A stretch of 31,337 nucleotides of DNA from Chara braunii (taxonomy: Eukaryota; Streptophyta; Charophyceae; Charales; Characeae): positions 373,854 to 405,190 of the forward strand of contig BFEA01000101.1 in the NCBI GenBank assembly GCA_003427395.1. Reading direction: 5' to 3'. A program made the translations under genes and the position numbers. Shown here one piece after another: positions 1 through 9,905 of this stretch. The notes under the pieces are model-generated. The model ran no database searches. It was not told the DNA's origin and saw only the letters and a list, made by a program, of their open reading frames with translations. Position 1 is the first letter of the stretch, and each line of letters starts with the position of its first letter.

Positions 1-572
1 TGCCTGAGCATTATATCCGAATTCTTTACCAAATTTGAAATAAAAATAAAATACGAAAAACAAATACTAATAATAAAAATAACAAAAAATAAAAAAAGAA
101 TTAAATTTAGTGAGTGCGCGAGCACGTTTTCCACACCGCCATCTTTGGAGATTTTTTATTTTTGTTTGGCATAGCTAAATGCCCTGAAAATTTACAGATG
201 TGTACTTCACATAATGCAAAACCCACTAAAAAAGTTTCAAAAAATAATAAAGTTGTTTAGACCCTGAACTAAAGTGAAAACAAAAAGTAAAAAGGGAAAA
301 AAAACTTGGGCGAGCACGTTTTGAGACCGCCATCTTTGGTGATTTTTAATTCTTATTTGGCTGAGCCAAATAACTTGAAAATTCATAGGCGTGTACCTCA
401 TGTCATAGAGAACTCACAAAAAAAACATCAGAAAAAAAAATATTTTTCGGCCCAGAAATAATTTTTGGCGGGTGCTGAACGCTGTCAAGTTCGGACCCCG
501 TATGGGACCCCGAACGCCTGTACGTACGGAGGTCTGCTCGGGGACCTCTGTACATACGGGCTGGTGACCCTG
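1..572 (-). mobile_element. Nonautonomous DNA-transposon-like element, copy A (inverted, cut by window edge)
   Basis: Seen: read on the minus strand, this segment matches 803-1556 and 1729-2432. Its terminus at 572 reads CAGGGTCACCAGCCCGTA, followed by a GC-rich stretch of CGTACG/GTTCGG words and then AT-rich arms with two copies of a module containing CGCCATCTTTGG. It abuts TATATATA. No open reading frame of note is present. Known: CAGGG-type terminal inverted repeats occur in hAT-like elements and MITEs. Inferred: a nonautonomous DNA transposon; the superfamily is not certain because the target duplication is hidden in TA repeats. Confidence 0.6.
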
Positions 573-750
573 TATATATAGTCACAAACAAAACTGCCCG
601 GTAAACCGTAGGCAGAGAGAGAGAAGAGGACAACAAACGAGGGGTTGTGACAAACTGTTTCGTATGAGTTTCACCGCCTCATCAGGAGGCTGAACCCTCA
701 ACAGTCTGCAGAATCCCCTCACTGATTACAGTGTAAATGATAATTTACCT
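573..750 (+). repeat. Interspersed repeat X, copy 1
   Basis: A roughly 175-bp segment starting at a short TA run and GTCACAAAC, carrying AACTGCC, a GTAGGCAGAGAGAG stretch and GTTGTGACAAACTG, and ending near AATTTACCT. It recurs at 1587-1697 and 2455-2625 in the same orientation. No coding sense is seen. It may be a fragment of a larger unidentified element such as an LTR; this was not resolved. Confidence 0.7.
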
Positions 751-802
751 TAACCAAAATCAAAGTAGACTATCACTCACCCACACCATATGGAAAACTG
801 TA

Positions 803-1554
803 CAGGGTTGCCAGACCGAACGTACGGAGGCCCCTAAGGTGAACCCCGAACGTTTAGGCGTTCAGGTTCCCGTGTGGGGCCCAAACTTGAAGGGTTTGGA
901 CCCCACAAAAAACTATTATGGCACCTAAATATTATGATTGTTTTCTGAAATTGTTTTTTTGAGTTCTTTGTGATGTAAGGTATCTGCCTCTTTATTTCGA
1001 AGCCATTCTGTCCAGCCAAAAAAAAAATGAAAAATTCTCAAAGATGGTGGTGTCAAAACTTGCTTGCCCACTCACTAATTTGTTTTTTCTTTTTTTTTCA
1101 CTTTTTGTCTTTCCTTTATTTCGTGGCATGAAAAAAATTATTATTTTTATAAATTTTATTTGTAGATTTTCTATTATGTAAGATACACATATATAAATTT
1201 TTATAGCATTTGTCACAGCCAGAAAAAAAATAAAAATCGCCAAAGATGGCGGTGTCAAAAACGTGCTCGCCCACTCAATAATTTCATTATCGTTTTATTT
1301 TTTCTAATTTTTATTATTATTGTTTATTTTTAGTATTTGATTTTGATTTCAAATTTGGTAACAAATTTGGATGTAACGTTGAGGCAAATGTTGCTTAGTT
1401 TATTCTTATGCATAACATACATTTTTTTCAGATTTTTTGGAATTCGTTTTTTTTTTTTTTTTTTTTTGGATCCGCGTTCGGCCGAATGACCGAACATGCC
1501 GAGAGGGGGTGCCGAACGTTCGGGTGTTTGACCCATCCTGAACGACGGCGACCT

Positions 1555-1556
<2 letters not shown>
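803..1556 (+). mobile_element. Nonautonomous DNA-transposon-like element, copy B
   Basis: Seen: begins CAGGGTTGCCAGACCG and ends, read inward on the minus strand, with CAAGGTCGCCGTCG, an imperfect terminal inverted repeat. The interior is AT-rich with a long T run near 1448-1469. Two diverged internal repeats of about 200 bp each contain the CAAAGATGG(T/C)GGTGTCAAAA module (near 1038 and 1239). It lacks any coding ORF. The left flank is unique sequence; the right flank is a TA microsatellite. Inferred: a MITE-sized nonautonomous element. Confidence 0.6.

Positions 1557-1557
<1 letters not shown>

Positions 1558-1585
<28 letters not shown>
1558..1585. repeat. (TA)n microsatellite
   Basis: An uninterrupted TA run of about 28 bp between element copy B and repeat X copy 2. 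Similar TA runs border the other element copies (571-580, 1698-1728, 2433-2452), which suggests that the element sits in, or amplified with, TA repeats. Confidence 0.95.
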
Positions 1586-1586
1586 C

Positions 1587-1697
1587 GTCACAAATAGAAC
1601 TGCCCGGTAAACCGTAGGCAGAGAGAGAGAAGAGGACAACAAACAAGGGGTTGTGACAAACTGTTTCGTCGGAGTTTCACCGACTCATCAGGAGGCT
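1587..1697 (+). repeat. Interspersed repeat X, copy 2 (truncated)
   Basis: Same sequence as 573-750 up to CATCAGGAGGCT, where it is replaced by a TA microsatellite and then element copy C. The missing 3' portion (CTGCAGAATCCCCTCACTG in the other copies) shows truncation at the microsatellite. Confidence 0.7.
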
Positions 1698-1728
1698 ATA
1701 TATATGTATATATATATATATATACATA

Positions 1729-2432
1729 CAGGGTTACCAGCCCGTACATATGGAGGTCCCCGGGCGGACCTCCGTACGTTCGGGCGTTCGAGGTCCCGTA
1801 CGGGGTCCGAACCGGACGGTGTTCGGGCTTCGGCAAAAATTATTTCGGGGCCTAAATTTTTTTTTTTTTTTTCTGAAATGTTTTGTACGCGGTCTTTATG
1901 ACGTGAGGTACATGCCTATTAATTTTCAAGTCATTTGGATTAGCCAAATAAGAATTAAAAATCTTCAAATATGGCGGTGTCAAAACGTGCTCGCCCACGT
2001 TTTTTTTCATTTTTTACTTTTTGTTTTCACTTTAGTTCGGGGTCTAAATAATTTTATTATTTTTTGAAACTTTTTTAGTGGATGTTGTATTATGTGAAGT
2101 ACACATCTGTAAATTTTCAGCGCATTTAGCTATGCGAAAAAAAAAATGAAAAATCGCCAAAGATGGCGCTGTCAAAAACATGCTCGTGCACTCACTAAAT
2201 TTAATTCTCTTTTTATTTTTATTTATTTTTATTATTAGTATTTGTTCTGTGTATTTTATTTTATTTTCAAATTTGGTAAGGAACTCGGATGTCATGCTCA
2301 GGCAAATCTTGTTTTATTTATTTTTCTCCACAATTGATCTTTTTTTCAGATTTTTTTGATAACGTGTTTTTTTTTTCTTTTTCTTTTTTCTTTTGGTCCG
2401 CGTTCGGCCCGTCCCGGACGCCGGTTACCTTG
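1729..2432 (+). mobile_element. Nonautonomous DNA-transposon-like element, copy C
   Basis: Seen: the 5' end is CAGGGTTACCAGCCCGTAC; the 3' end read inward is CAAGGTAACCGGCGTCC, so the outer 10-12 bases form an imperfect inverted repeat. Both ends touch TA repeats. The interior repeats the CAAA(G/T)ATGGCG(G/C)TGTCAAAA module at about 1965 and 2157. It is about 700 bp, against 754 for copy B, and has no coding capacity. Its closest relative by eye is copy A in reverse orientation. Confidence 0.65.
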
Positions 2433-2454
2433 TATATATATGTATATATATATT

Positions 2455-2667
2455 GTCACAAACAGAACTGCCGGGTAAAACCGTAGGCAGAGAGAGAGAA
2501 GAGGACAACAAACGAGGGGCTGTGACAAACTGTTTCGTCGGAGTTTCACTGACTCATCAGGAGGCTGAACCCTCAACAGTCTGCAGAATCCCCTCACTGA
2601 TTACACTGTAAATGATAATCTACCTAATATATATATATATATATTTATGTATATATATATATATATT
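2455..2667 (+). repeat. Interspersed repeat X, copy 3, plus trailing TA microsatellite
   Basis: A full-length match to 573-750 (2455-2625), followed by about 42 bp of TA/TTATGTA microsatellite. Together with copies A, B and C it completes an alternating element/X array. Confidence 0.7.
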
Positions 2668-4450
2668 ATGGCGAGGGCCTCCGCAACACTCCGATCTCAC
2701 GCATTACCCCAAGAGTTTCCTGATAGCCTTGTAACATAAACAACTCATCAATCCGTCCAAACTCACATTACACCTCAACAGACGACGTCAACAATAAACG
2801 AGGAGTGAGACTGTTCGATGAATGCATGAGTGAAGGAATTGCTAATTGATATTTCACCCATAATGTTGGCACAAATGTTTGCAACAACGACATCAGGTTT
2901 GTAACTATCTCGTGCTACTCGCTCAAAGGGTGTTCTATGCAAGATTCACCTGATCGTGTATTACTCGCTTCGCAACTTTCACATTCACATGAACAATGAC
3001 TGAAGTGCTCCAAACAGATACACAACCTAAATCTCTAATTCTCCCGCTGATCAGCGAGTCAAACAGGTATCTCGACATGCATCTTTCCCATAGCAATACC
3101 TGATAAAACCATGCTCTGAGTCGCAATTTAGTTGAAACTTTCACCTGGCCAGTCACGCATCTCTCGTCGCCCCAAAGAGTCACAAGGGAACTCTTTCCCT
3201 CTGCTCATTGTCATTAAATGGAAGCTCGACTAATCTTGGGCATTGCATGAGAGACGGACGCGTGTAAGTCCTAGGGTGCAACTCCTGCTAATTCCAGCTC
3301 TTCATTCATAATATCCCCAGTCACTAACCATACCACATCGAGAATACCACCGCGAAATCAGATCGACTTACAAAATGGGAGTGACAAGGATTATGGTCCA
3401 AGAACCAGTACAGTAAGAACGAGTAGGGATTATGAGCTTTGCGGTTGAGTCGTTTGCGCAAGGCATGACAAGAAGCGTTAGTCCACACTTCCCTTCGTAC
3501 ACCTTATTGGTGTTGTGATACCTACTTACTCTCTTTGATCGCACCGGAACTAAGGGGGTAATACCATGGACGAAGCCAAAATCAAGCGACGCGTCACGCC
3601 TATTTCACCCATTCCCCTGAGAAAGACTAATCCCATAATCAGCCGCCCGAGAGTATGCAAACTAGCCAAACCATTCAAGGGCGGATCGCCAAAAGCTCTA
3701 GCAAAAGCTCTCTCTCTCTCTTTCGTGCATCACTTGGCGCTGCTGTAGTATAACTATCAACAGTCACGCAACGATCTTGGCATGCGCAAAATCGTCCCTC
3801 TGTTTCCGGTGGTGATTAGTGATTGAGCAACAGACTGCATAGACGCAGACGAAGTCCTGAGGGCGATCGAGCACCGAACACGCCTTAACGTGATCGCAAA
3901 GTACACATGACTTCTCCCTCCTTTTTCTCCCATGCGCGTCGCTCACTGACGCATGTACACACCTCTTCATTGGTCTCTTCATAACACAATACCACACTTA
4001 TCCCACGTAGACAACACAAGGCATGCGCACAAAGTCCTCGTCTGCGCATTCTTAGAGGCCATGATGGCCACCACAAACCCATGCACATGTGTCTATGTGT
4101 CCTGACTGTGGTGAGAGTGAGATATGAGGTGACCGCCAGCACGCGATGTTTTGTCCAAAGAGGTCAGCAAAAAACATGGATGATTTCGTTCCCCAGAGTG
4201 TCTGACCTCGTCTGGATTCCCTCTCTCCCTCTACCATGTACATGCTATAGCTAGAACATCGTCAATCTGACCGCACAGGGACTGCCAAGGTTAGAGACGA
4301 AGACTGCCCAAGCAGCGAGCGCAAATCAAGTAAAGAAACAGATGACGTCGACTGAGTCAACCTGCCACCATAGCGTTCACGCATCACGCACGACTCTTAT
4401 CTCTCCCAAATCATGTATGAAGCCCCTTGAACACTGCCCACTCCACCTAG
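2668..4450. other. No gene recognised
   Basis: Mixed-composition sequence with only short ORFs on either strand, none with a recognisable motif. It includes a short CT run at about 3709-3721. The longest ATG-initiated ORF that looks non-repetitive, 3566-3748 on the plus strand, is 60 residues of basic/proline-rich sequence that I cannot assign. Degraded transposon remnants are possible but were not demonstrated. Confidence 0.5.
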
Positions 4451-5072
4451 CTAGCTTGGTCTCGTCGTCACCTCAGGTTCCCCTCTGGTCCGCACATGTG
4501 TCCCCTCTTTAGCTTCCTGCGTGCGGGAGTCAACGTTGACGTCAACACCTTGAGCATTCTGTGCACTTGCATGCCCCCTGTCTAGTCTCTCTTGCATGCA
4601 TGAATTGTCCGTCCTTTCTCTCTTTGCCCCGTCATCCTTTGCGGCCTTGCTGCCCGTTTGCCCGCAGTCGCGAGCTGGCCTCAGGGCCACTTTCCACAGG
4701 CTCAGCCGGCGGGTGTTCCCGTCACCACCGGTCCAGTCCGTGCCAGGACTGGGTCTCCACGTTCAGGTCGCTGGCGCCGCTCTCGGCCTCGGTGCCCCGG
4801 TCCAGCTGTTCTTGCTCTCGCTCCACCGTGTCCGTTGATGTCTCTGCCTTCAAGTAAGAGATCTTCACCTTGATCTCATCCGCGACCTTCTCTCTCCTAC
4901 ACCTCTTCTCAACACGGTCTTTGGCCTCCGTGATCGCTAACTGCAGACTCCGAGTCTGGTCTGCCCTCATCCCCACTTCCTTCCCCCCTTCAATGTTGAC
5001 CTTTAGTCTTGCCTCCTCATTGCAACGACTATAGTTTAGGATAGTCGTCACAGTAGGCCCTTTACCCGACAT
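4451..5072 (-). pseudogene. Decayed gag-like retroelement ORF start, copy 1
   Basis: Seen: from the ATG at 5070-5072 (minus strand) the product begins MSGKGPTVTTILNY and runs 116 residues into a charged, Lys/Glu-rich segment that looks helical. A second minus-strand frame (4690-4451) continues in similarly charged sequence. The first ~55 residues match the minus-strand ORF at 6483-6300 (MSGEGPWITTILNY...). A short open stretch with a conserved start and a charged coil downstream is typical of retroelement gag remnants. Inferred: gag-like, from the context of duplicated retroelement leader DNA. No zinc knuckle, protease or polymerase is visible, so the family is unassigned and it could be another repetitive ORF. 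Confidence 0.4.
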
Positions 5073-5310
5073 TTGCTCCCACCTCCAGATATACTAGAGG
5101 TACTTCGGCCTATAGCCGTACAGTCCGTTGATTTGAACCATAACTGAGCCTTCTAGCGAATAAACTGTATACGGTGTTAGGCTACCGGCTCCGGAATAGC
5201 CAGAACTATATGTTCTGAGCACGCACACACGGGCGAGCTTGCGTGCTCACTTCACCGCTCGGTTATCTCCTCAACTCACCCGTGCTCCGCGTAATGAGAC
5301 CGTCTATGCC

Positions 5311-5745
5311 CAAGTAGCAACTGACACATCCCCTTTTCCTTTTGTAGGATCACTATCTATCGCGACCCCCTGTGCTCTAAATGAGGGACCCAGACAACTC
5401 TTAAAGTTCTATATTTTAATAATTAGTAGAATAAAATAAAACGAAACAGAGGAAAAGGGAGGAAAAGCGAGTGGCGTGACACCAACGGTCATAACGCCAA
5501 TTTCCATTGTCAGTCACGAAACATTTTGCCTCAGTTGTGAAAGTGACCTGCAAACTAGACGCGGCGGTCCCATAACGGGATACCGACGGATGCCCTCCCC
5601 ACTTCAAAGGAAGACGTCTGACTACCCCTGATGGGTACCCGTGTCCGATGATAAGGAGGGAGCTTATGACCTTCCGTGGGAGGTGATAAGCCTCCTACCG
5701 AAGCGGCCGCGGGTTGCCCCTCTTTTGGGGTTCGATATGACAGTT
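5311..5745. repeat. Tandem duplication unit D1
   Basis: Matches 6700-7090 in direct orientation. Shared landmarks: GGATCACTA/GAATCACTA, ATTAG followed by AAAATAAAA, GGCGGTGGTCCCATA/GGCGGTCCCATAACGGG, GGGTACCCGTGTCC, GGAGG(G/T)GATA(A/C)GCCTCCTACC and GGTTGCCCCTCTTTT. Spacing between copies is about 1.35-1.4 kb. On the minus strand it lies upstream of the gag-like start at 5072, as a leader or LTR would. Confidence 0.7.
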
Positions 5746-5879
5746 CCCAAGTCGCACCAGCAGTGGGTCGAAAATGAGGGGCCTACCAGCTTAGACCATT
5801 CGTTCTTGACCATAACTCAAAACTTAGACTGTTCATTCCCCCATGACGTAACTAAATAGGGAGCTAGAACTAGAACAGG

Positions 5880-6162
5880 TTGAATAAGAGAAAACCAATA
5901 GAAGGGAAAAAAAAAATAAAAAAAAATCTTAGCGCACCCTCAGCTACTAAACCGTTCGATTTGACCCCCGAGGGTGGCAGTCCGAATTCCGATACAAACA
6001 CGGGGTGTAAACTTTTCCTTTTCCACCTTCTTTTATTTTCATTTATCTTTCCCTCTGCACCTAGTCCAGAACTCGGCCAGCGGGGCCCAAAGAATCTTGC
6101 TGAGTTGTCAGCGCTAACCTTTTACTGTCGCTTCCCTTTGGTAGACCCGACAGCCACTTCAG
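5880..6162. other. AT/A-rich intergenic stretch inside the duplicated block
   Basis: Contains an A-rich run near 5909-5930 and TTTTCC-rich sequence near 6017-6055. The corresponding place in the second unit (7180-7420) is likewise A-rich and then TTTTCC-rich, so it is probably part of the same duplicated unit. No gene is seen. Confidence 0.5.
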
Positions 6163-6540
6163 TTATGGTTTAGCTATCAGGTAGGATACCGAACCTATAT
6201 GGCTCGGCCGGGAGGGCCCACGGCGGAACTTGGCACCCCGTATGAACCCGTGGACTGGTGTCCGATACGTAGCGGAGACACATGAGCAGGCGCTCAGTAC
6301 AAGCGGAGGGTCGGGACACCGTGCCCTCCGACAACGGTCTTTGGCTTCTGCAACCGCTGCCTGTAACTTCGGGTTGACTCTCATTTCTTCCTCTCTCGCT
6401 CCTTCCACGTTGATCTTTAGTTTTGCTTCATCTCCCCCATCGTAGTTGAGAATGGTAGTGATCCAGGGCCCCTCTCCAGACATCGACCTCCAGTGCATTA
6501 GGAGGTTCCATCGATCTGGCCTATAGCCATGCAGAGCCAT
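6163..6540 (-). pseudogene. Decayed gag-like retroelement ORF start, copy 2
   Basis: Seen: a minus-strand ORF of 125 residues. An upstream ATG at 6538-6540 adds an 18-residue lead, but the ATG at 6481-6483 is the one shared with the copy at 5072 (MSGEGPWITTILNY versus MSGKGPTVTTILNY). Similarity runs through the motif AVAEAKDR (AITEAKDR in copy 1), after which the two diverge: copy 2 becomes Cys/Pro-rich, which suggests a frameshift or a rearranged junction. The nucleotide sequence at 6255-6345 recurs at about 7757-7855. Best read as the second unit of a tandem array of retroelement 5' ends. Confidence 0.4.
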
Positions 6541-6699
6541 GGCTGCTCACTTCCAGAATAGTCGAAGTTCGACGCCCGACGTCCTCACACACAGATAGGC
6601 TACGGCCTGCTCACTTCAACGTTTTGCCCTCCGGCCTCAGACCACCAAAGCCGACAAAGCGGGGGCTGCTTGTGCACACCCACTGGCCAGTAGCCAACA

Positions 6700-7150
6700 A
6701 CTCGCCTCTTTCACCCTTCATAGAATCACTACACACCGCAATCCTTGCGTTTTGAGTAGGGGACTCAAATAGTCTTCCAAATCCGTCTACCAGTAATTAG
6801 GCAAAATAAAAGACTAATATGAAAGGCCAAACCTCAACGGTTACAGCACAAGCAGAACCCTCTGCTATCGACCACAATCCTTTCGTTCTGTCGCGGAGTG
6901 ATTGCAAACCCGAGGCGGTGGTCCCATATCGGGGCAACGACGACGCTTCTCTTCCTTCAAAGCAAGCCATCAAACTCCCCCTGACGGGTACCCGTGTCCA
7001 ATGGAAAGGAGGGGGCTTATGACCTTCCACAGGGAGGTGATACGCCTCCTACCAAAGCGGCTGGGGGTTGCCCCTCTTTTAGGGTCCTGTGCCAGGAACG
7101 GAGGAAATACGAAGGGCCAGGCCATTTTAGGCCACCAGCCTGTAGACACG
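6700..7150. repeat. Tandem duplication unit D2
   Basis: Second copy of the block described at 5311-5745, about 1353 bp downstream at the shared GGGTACCCGTGTCC landmark (5633 versus 6986). By eye the match is roughly 70-75%, so the duplication is old. It lies upstream (minus-strand sense) of gag-like copy 2. Confidence 0.7.
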
Positions 7151-7429
7151 CTTCAAAAATGAACCGCTAGTTTCCCCACAAAACGACAGAAAGGAAAATT
7201 AAATAAGAGAAATAGGTAATAACAATAGTAGTAATAACAGAGAGAGGGAAACGACACTTCAAAATTCTCTTGTATCGCGACATCACTAAAACCATCAGAC
7301 CCCGAAACGTAAAGGCAACGATCCAGGTCTAGGCACGGATATGAGGTTCCACATTCAGCTTCTCCCCCCTTCCTTTTCTTTTCCTTTACTCTGTATTTCT
7401 CTTTCATTGACAGTGACCGTCGCCACCGC

Positions 7430-7860
7430 ACCTACCCCATAACCCAGCTATAGGAGCGTGGCGCATGGTTGAGAAGACCGCTACAACTTTCGCTCTCACA
7501 CCCCTGGGCGAGCCCGGTGGCTGCCACGACAAACCAGTTGTAGCCTTCTGCACAACAGGGTGTCGAGCCCGCGTGGCCAAAAACGAGAGCCCAATGGTGA
7601 ACCCACTCTTGCCAAAGAATCCGACAACCGAGCCAGTCCCACAACAGGGTGCACCCTGGGTGCGGCCCGATATACAGCAGAGACTTGTAGACCGGGAGAC
7701 CTGGTGCACCGCCTGTTTCTTGTGCAAGTGACTGGTTCATAGCAGGGCAAGGAGGCATTCGGTACACAGTGGACTCGATACATAACGAAGAAAGAAGACT
7801 TTCAGTACACAGCGAAGGGCCGGGACGCCGCGCCCTCTGACATCGTGACAACCAGATGGC
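7430..7860 (-). repeat. Third, partial and diverged unit of the duplicated block
   Basis: The segment near 7800-7850 (CAGTACACAGCGAAGGGCC and the following GGGACGCCGCGCCCTCTGAC) resembles 6296-6340 (GTACAAGCGGAGGGTC, GACACCGTGCCCTCCGAC). Long but unsupported ORFs exist in several frames here; none has a recognisable domain. Confidence 0.4.
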
Positions 7861-7957
7861 AGCGGCTTCAACGGAAGGAAATAGAGTAAATGTGTTCTGC
7901 TGTTTGCGCTTTAAGGATTAAGTTTTTTTTGGAAAGTGTTTTGGTAGGGTATGGGGC

Positions 7958-7976
7958 ATTGGACCCGATTTCCAGT
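7958..7976 (-). repeat. 19-nt hairpin motif, copy 1
   Basis: Minus strand ACTGGAAATCGGGTCCAAT. It aligns without gaps to six plus-strand copies between 8407 and 10824. The ends can pair (outer pair A-T instead of the G-C of the other copies). Confidence 0.6.
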
Positions 7977-8187
7977 TAGTTATCGGTTCTATTATAGACC
8001 TTGCTCACAAGCGAAACTGGTGAATGCTGCCAAAACTACACTGGTCGAATTGTGAGGTCCCGACCTTGATCCTATGATTTTGTAAGAATTTTTAAATGGT
8101 TGGTTAAACAAAAAAAAAAAAAGTACGACGGACAGTAGTGGAATGAGGCCTCACCACACTAATATCGAAAAGGGGTATTGCCACAAC

Positions 8188-8217
8188 ACTCCTGAATCCG
8201 GAAAAGAATTCGGGAGT
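8188..8217. repeat. Inverted repeat / hairpin
   Basis: ACTCCTGAAT pairs with ATTCGGGAGT across a 10-nt loop with a single G-T mismatch. A further ACTCCTGAAT lies directly downstream (8224-8233), so the left arm is duplicated. Confidence 0.7.
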
Positions 8218-8246
8218 GCTCCTACTCCTGAATCACATAATCCGTA

Positions 8247-8296
8247 AGTGCCTTTCGAGAGCGCCCTTCGCCACACTTGCTCTCGAACAGGGCACT
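8247..8296. repeat. Strong bulged hairpin
   Basis: Inner arms TTCGAGAGC (8254-8262) and GCTCTCGAA (8279-8287) are perfect complements. The outer arms AGTGCC (8247-8252) and GGCACT (8291-8296) extend the stem past a small bulge, giving 15 paired bases around a 16-nt loop. The role is unknown. Confidence 0.75.
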
Positions 8297-8367
8297 CTCG
8301 GAGTCCGACATAGACACAAATTGCTTTCCAGGAGCGCAATGTGGTGAAGCTTTTTTTTATTATAAAA

Positions 8368-8440
8368 TGGGACAAGGCTCCAATCTACTCGTGGGAAGCA
8401 GCACGTGCTGGGAACCGGGCCCAACATCGCATATAGAACT
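8368..8440 (+). repeat. Dispersed repeat carrying hairpin motif copy 2
   Basis: GGCTCCAATCTACTCGTGGG, then CACGTGCTGGGAACCGGGC and CCAACATC, recurs at 10200-10256 (GGCTCCAATCTATTGGTGGG, CACGTGGTGAGAAACGGG). The 19-nt motif itself is 8407-8425, GCTGGGAACCGGGCCCAAC. Confidence 0.65.
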
Positions 8441-8460
8441 TCACATCGAATTTTGAAAGT

Positions 8461-8971
8461 TTGAGATACCAGGGCCCTTATCCGGCTTTGGCTGAAAGAA
8501 CTTTAAGAGAGTTTTGAGATACTTAAAAATTTACTACGAGAAACTGCAGAAAAAAGGTCTGCCCACAACAAAACACGCCACCACAGAGGTCCTAAAAATG
8601 CTCAAAACCCTGTGGATCCCTAGCGACCCGTCTAAAACTCTCCAGCATTGTCTTACTCCCTGCTGAGCTCTTCCAGGCCTCACACCCCCACCCTGCTGGG
8701 TTACAGGGCAACACGACTTGCCCCAGCTCCGGCCAGCGTCGTCCCATCAGCAACCGTTGGTTGTCCCTTGGAATGCCCACCCCAAAGCATCCCTTGATCT
8801 CTCTACCAGGCCTCACACTCCTGCATCAGCAGGTTACAGGGTAACACCCCAACATCGGCCAGCGTCGTTCTAGCATTAAACAGTCGCAGATCACCGAGTA
8901 TATCATCAATGAAGCCGTCTAAGATGAGCTGCTAGGAGTCTCCAGAATCTTAAGTCATTCTTAAGACCATC
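8461..8971. repeat. Tandem repeat unit T1 (about 511 bp) with nested repeat
   Basis: Starts TTGAGATACCAGGGCCC and is followed directly by a diverged second unit at 8972. Within the unit, a shorter sequence beginning GGCCTCACAC, then CAGGTTACAGGG(T/C)AACAC and CGGCCAGCGTCGT, occurs twice (8676 and 8809). No convincing coding sequence is present. Confidence 0.8.
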
Positions 8972-9462
8972 TTGAGGTACCGGGGCCAGTACCCGGCTTC
9001 GGCTAGGAAAGACAATTGTGTCATCCACACCAGGAAAATTTAGAAAAACTTGGATAATTGCTGGCCTATTGCTAGTCTACTGAATGCTCAGAATCCCTGG
9101 ACTCCTTAACAAAACCCTCTAAAGTTCTCTAACACTGTCTTATTCCCTGCCGATCTCTCCCAGGCCTCATGCCCCTACCCTGCTAGGTTACAAGGCAACG
9201 CGACTCACCCCAGCTCCGGCCAGTGTCGTCCCGACAACAACCCTTGGTTTTCCCTTGAAGTGTCCACCCCAAGGCATCCCTAGATCTCTCTACCAAGCCT
9301 CATGCTCCTGCTATCAACAGGTTACAGGGCAACCCCCCAGCACCGACCAGCGTCGTTCTGGCATCGGAAAAACACAGATCCATGAATATAACTGCATCAA
9401 AGAAATCTAAAGTGAGTTGTAAGAAGTACCCAGACTCCTAAAGTATTTTCAAGACCACTCAA
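8972..9462. repeat. Tandem repeat unit T2 (about 490 bp) with nested repeat
   Basis: Starts TTGAGGTACCGGGGCC and parallels T1 throughout (CTTATTCCCTGCCGATCTC versus CTTACTCCCTGCTGAGCTC). The nested sequence again occurs twice (about 9163 and 9297), giving four nested copies overall. Confidence 0.8.
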
Positions 9463-9493
9463 ACAAACAATTCACCCTCATTTCTGCATCCGC

Positions 9494-9905
9494 CTACTCT
9501 TCTTCATCCCCCGACGAGCCGACCTCCTCCATCACATAGTTCGCAGGATAAGAACAAAAGCCGCACCCACAAATGGTTAACAGGTTGCTTCGCTTTTCAC
9601 CTGTGAAAATTGTGAAAATCGACAAATTAAAATGTTGGTGAAATTTCATGAAAGTGCACTTTTGGCTTGCTGTTTTATAAGTTTTTTTTTTTTTTTTTTT
9701 TTTTTTACAATATAGTAGTAAGAAGTGCACTCTGCAGATTGGTGTATAGTATGGTTAAAATGACCCTTTAATTTTCTTATAAATAAAGGTGAAAATTGGG
9801 GGGTCGGTTAACCTTTTCTCGCCGCACCCACACAATGGACACCTTCCTCAACTATTCCTCATCTCACGACAAACCGACCTCCTCCACTGATAGTTCACAA
9901 GATGA
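9494..9905. repeat. Diverged pair of direct repeats flanking a poly-T tract
   Basis: CCGACCTCCTCCATCACATAG at the left (from about 9520) resembles CCGACCTCCTCCACTGATAG at the right (from about 9879), and GCCGCACCCACA occurs near both (about 9562 and 9823). Between them lies a T25 run (9682-9706), flanked by AAGTGCACT at 9652 and 9723. This could be a small retroposed insertion on the minus strand; there is no further support. Confidence 0.4.

Noticed and set aside
1036-2200. AAGATGGCGG strings matching the animal YY1 consensus
   Set aside because: The lineage does not look animal and the string is part of an internally repeated transposon module, so a YY1 reading has no support.
3566-3748. 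60-codon ORF with an ATG in good context
   Set aside because: Too short, no motif, no splice or conservation evidence; it may be chance.
9652-9731. A retroposed insertion defined by AAGTGCACT direct repeats around a T25 tract
   Set aside because: The repeat is only 9 bp and itself nearly palindromic, the insert is about 70 bp and mostly poly-T, and no source gene is visible; noted in the features only as a possibility.
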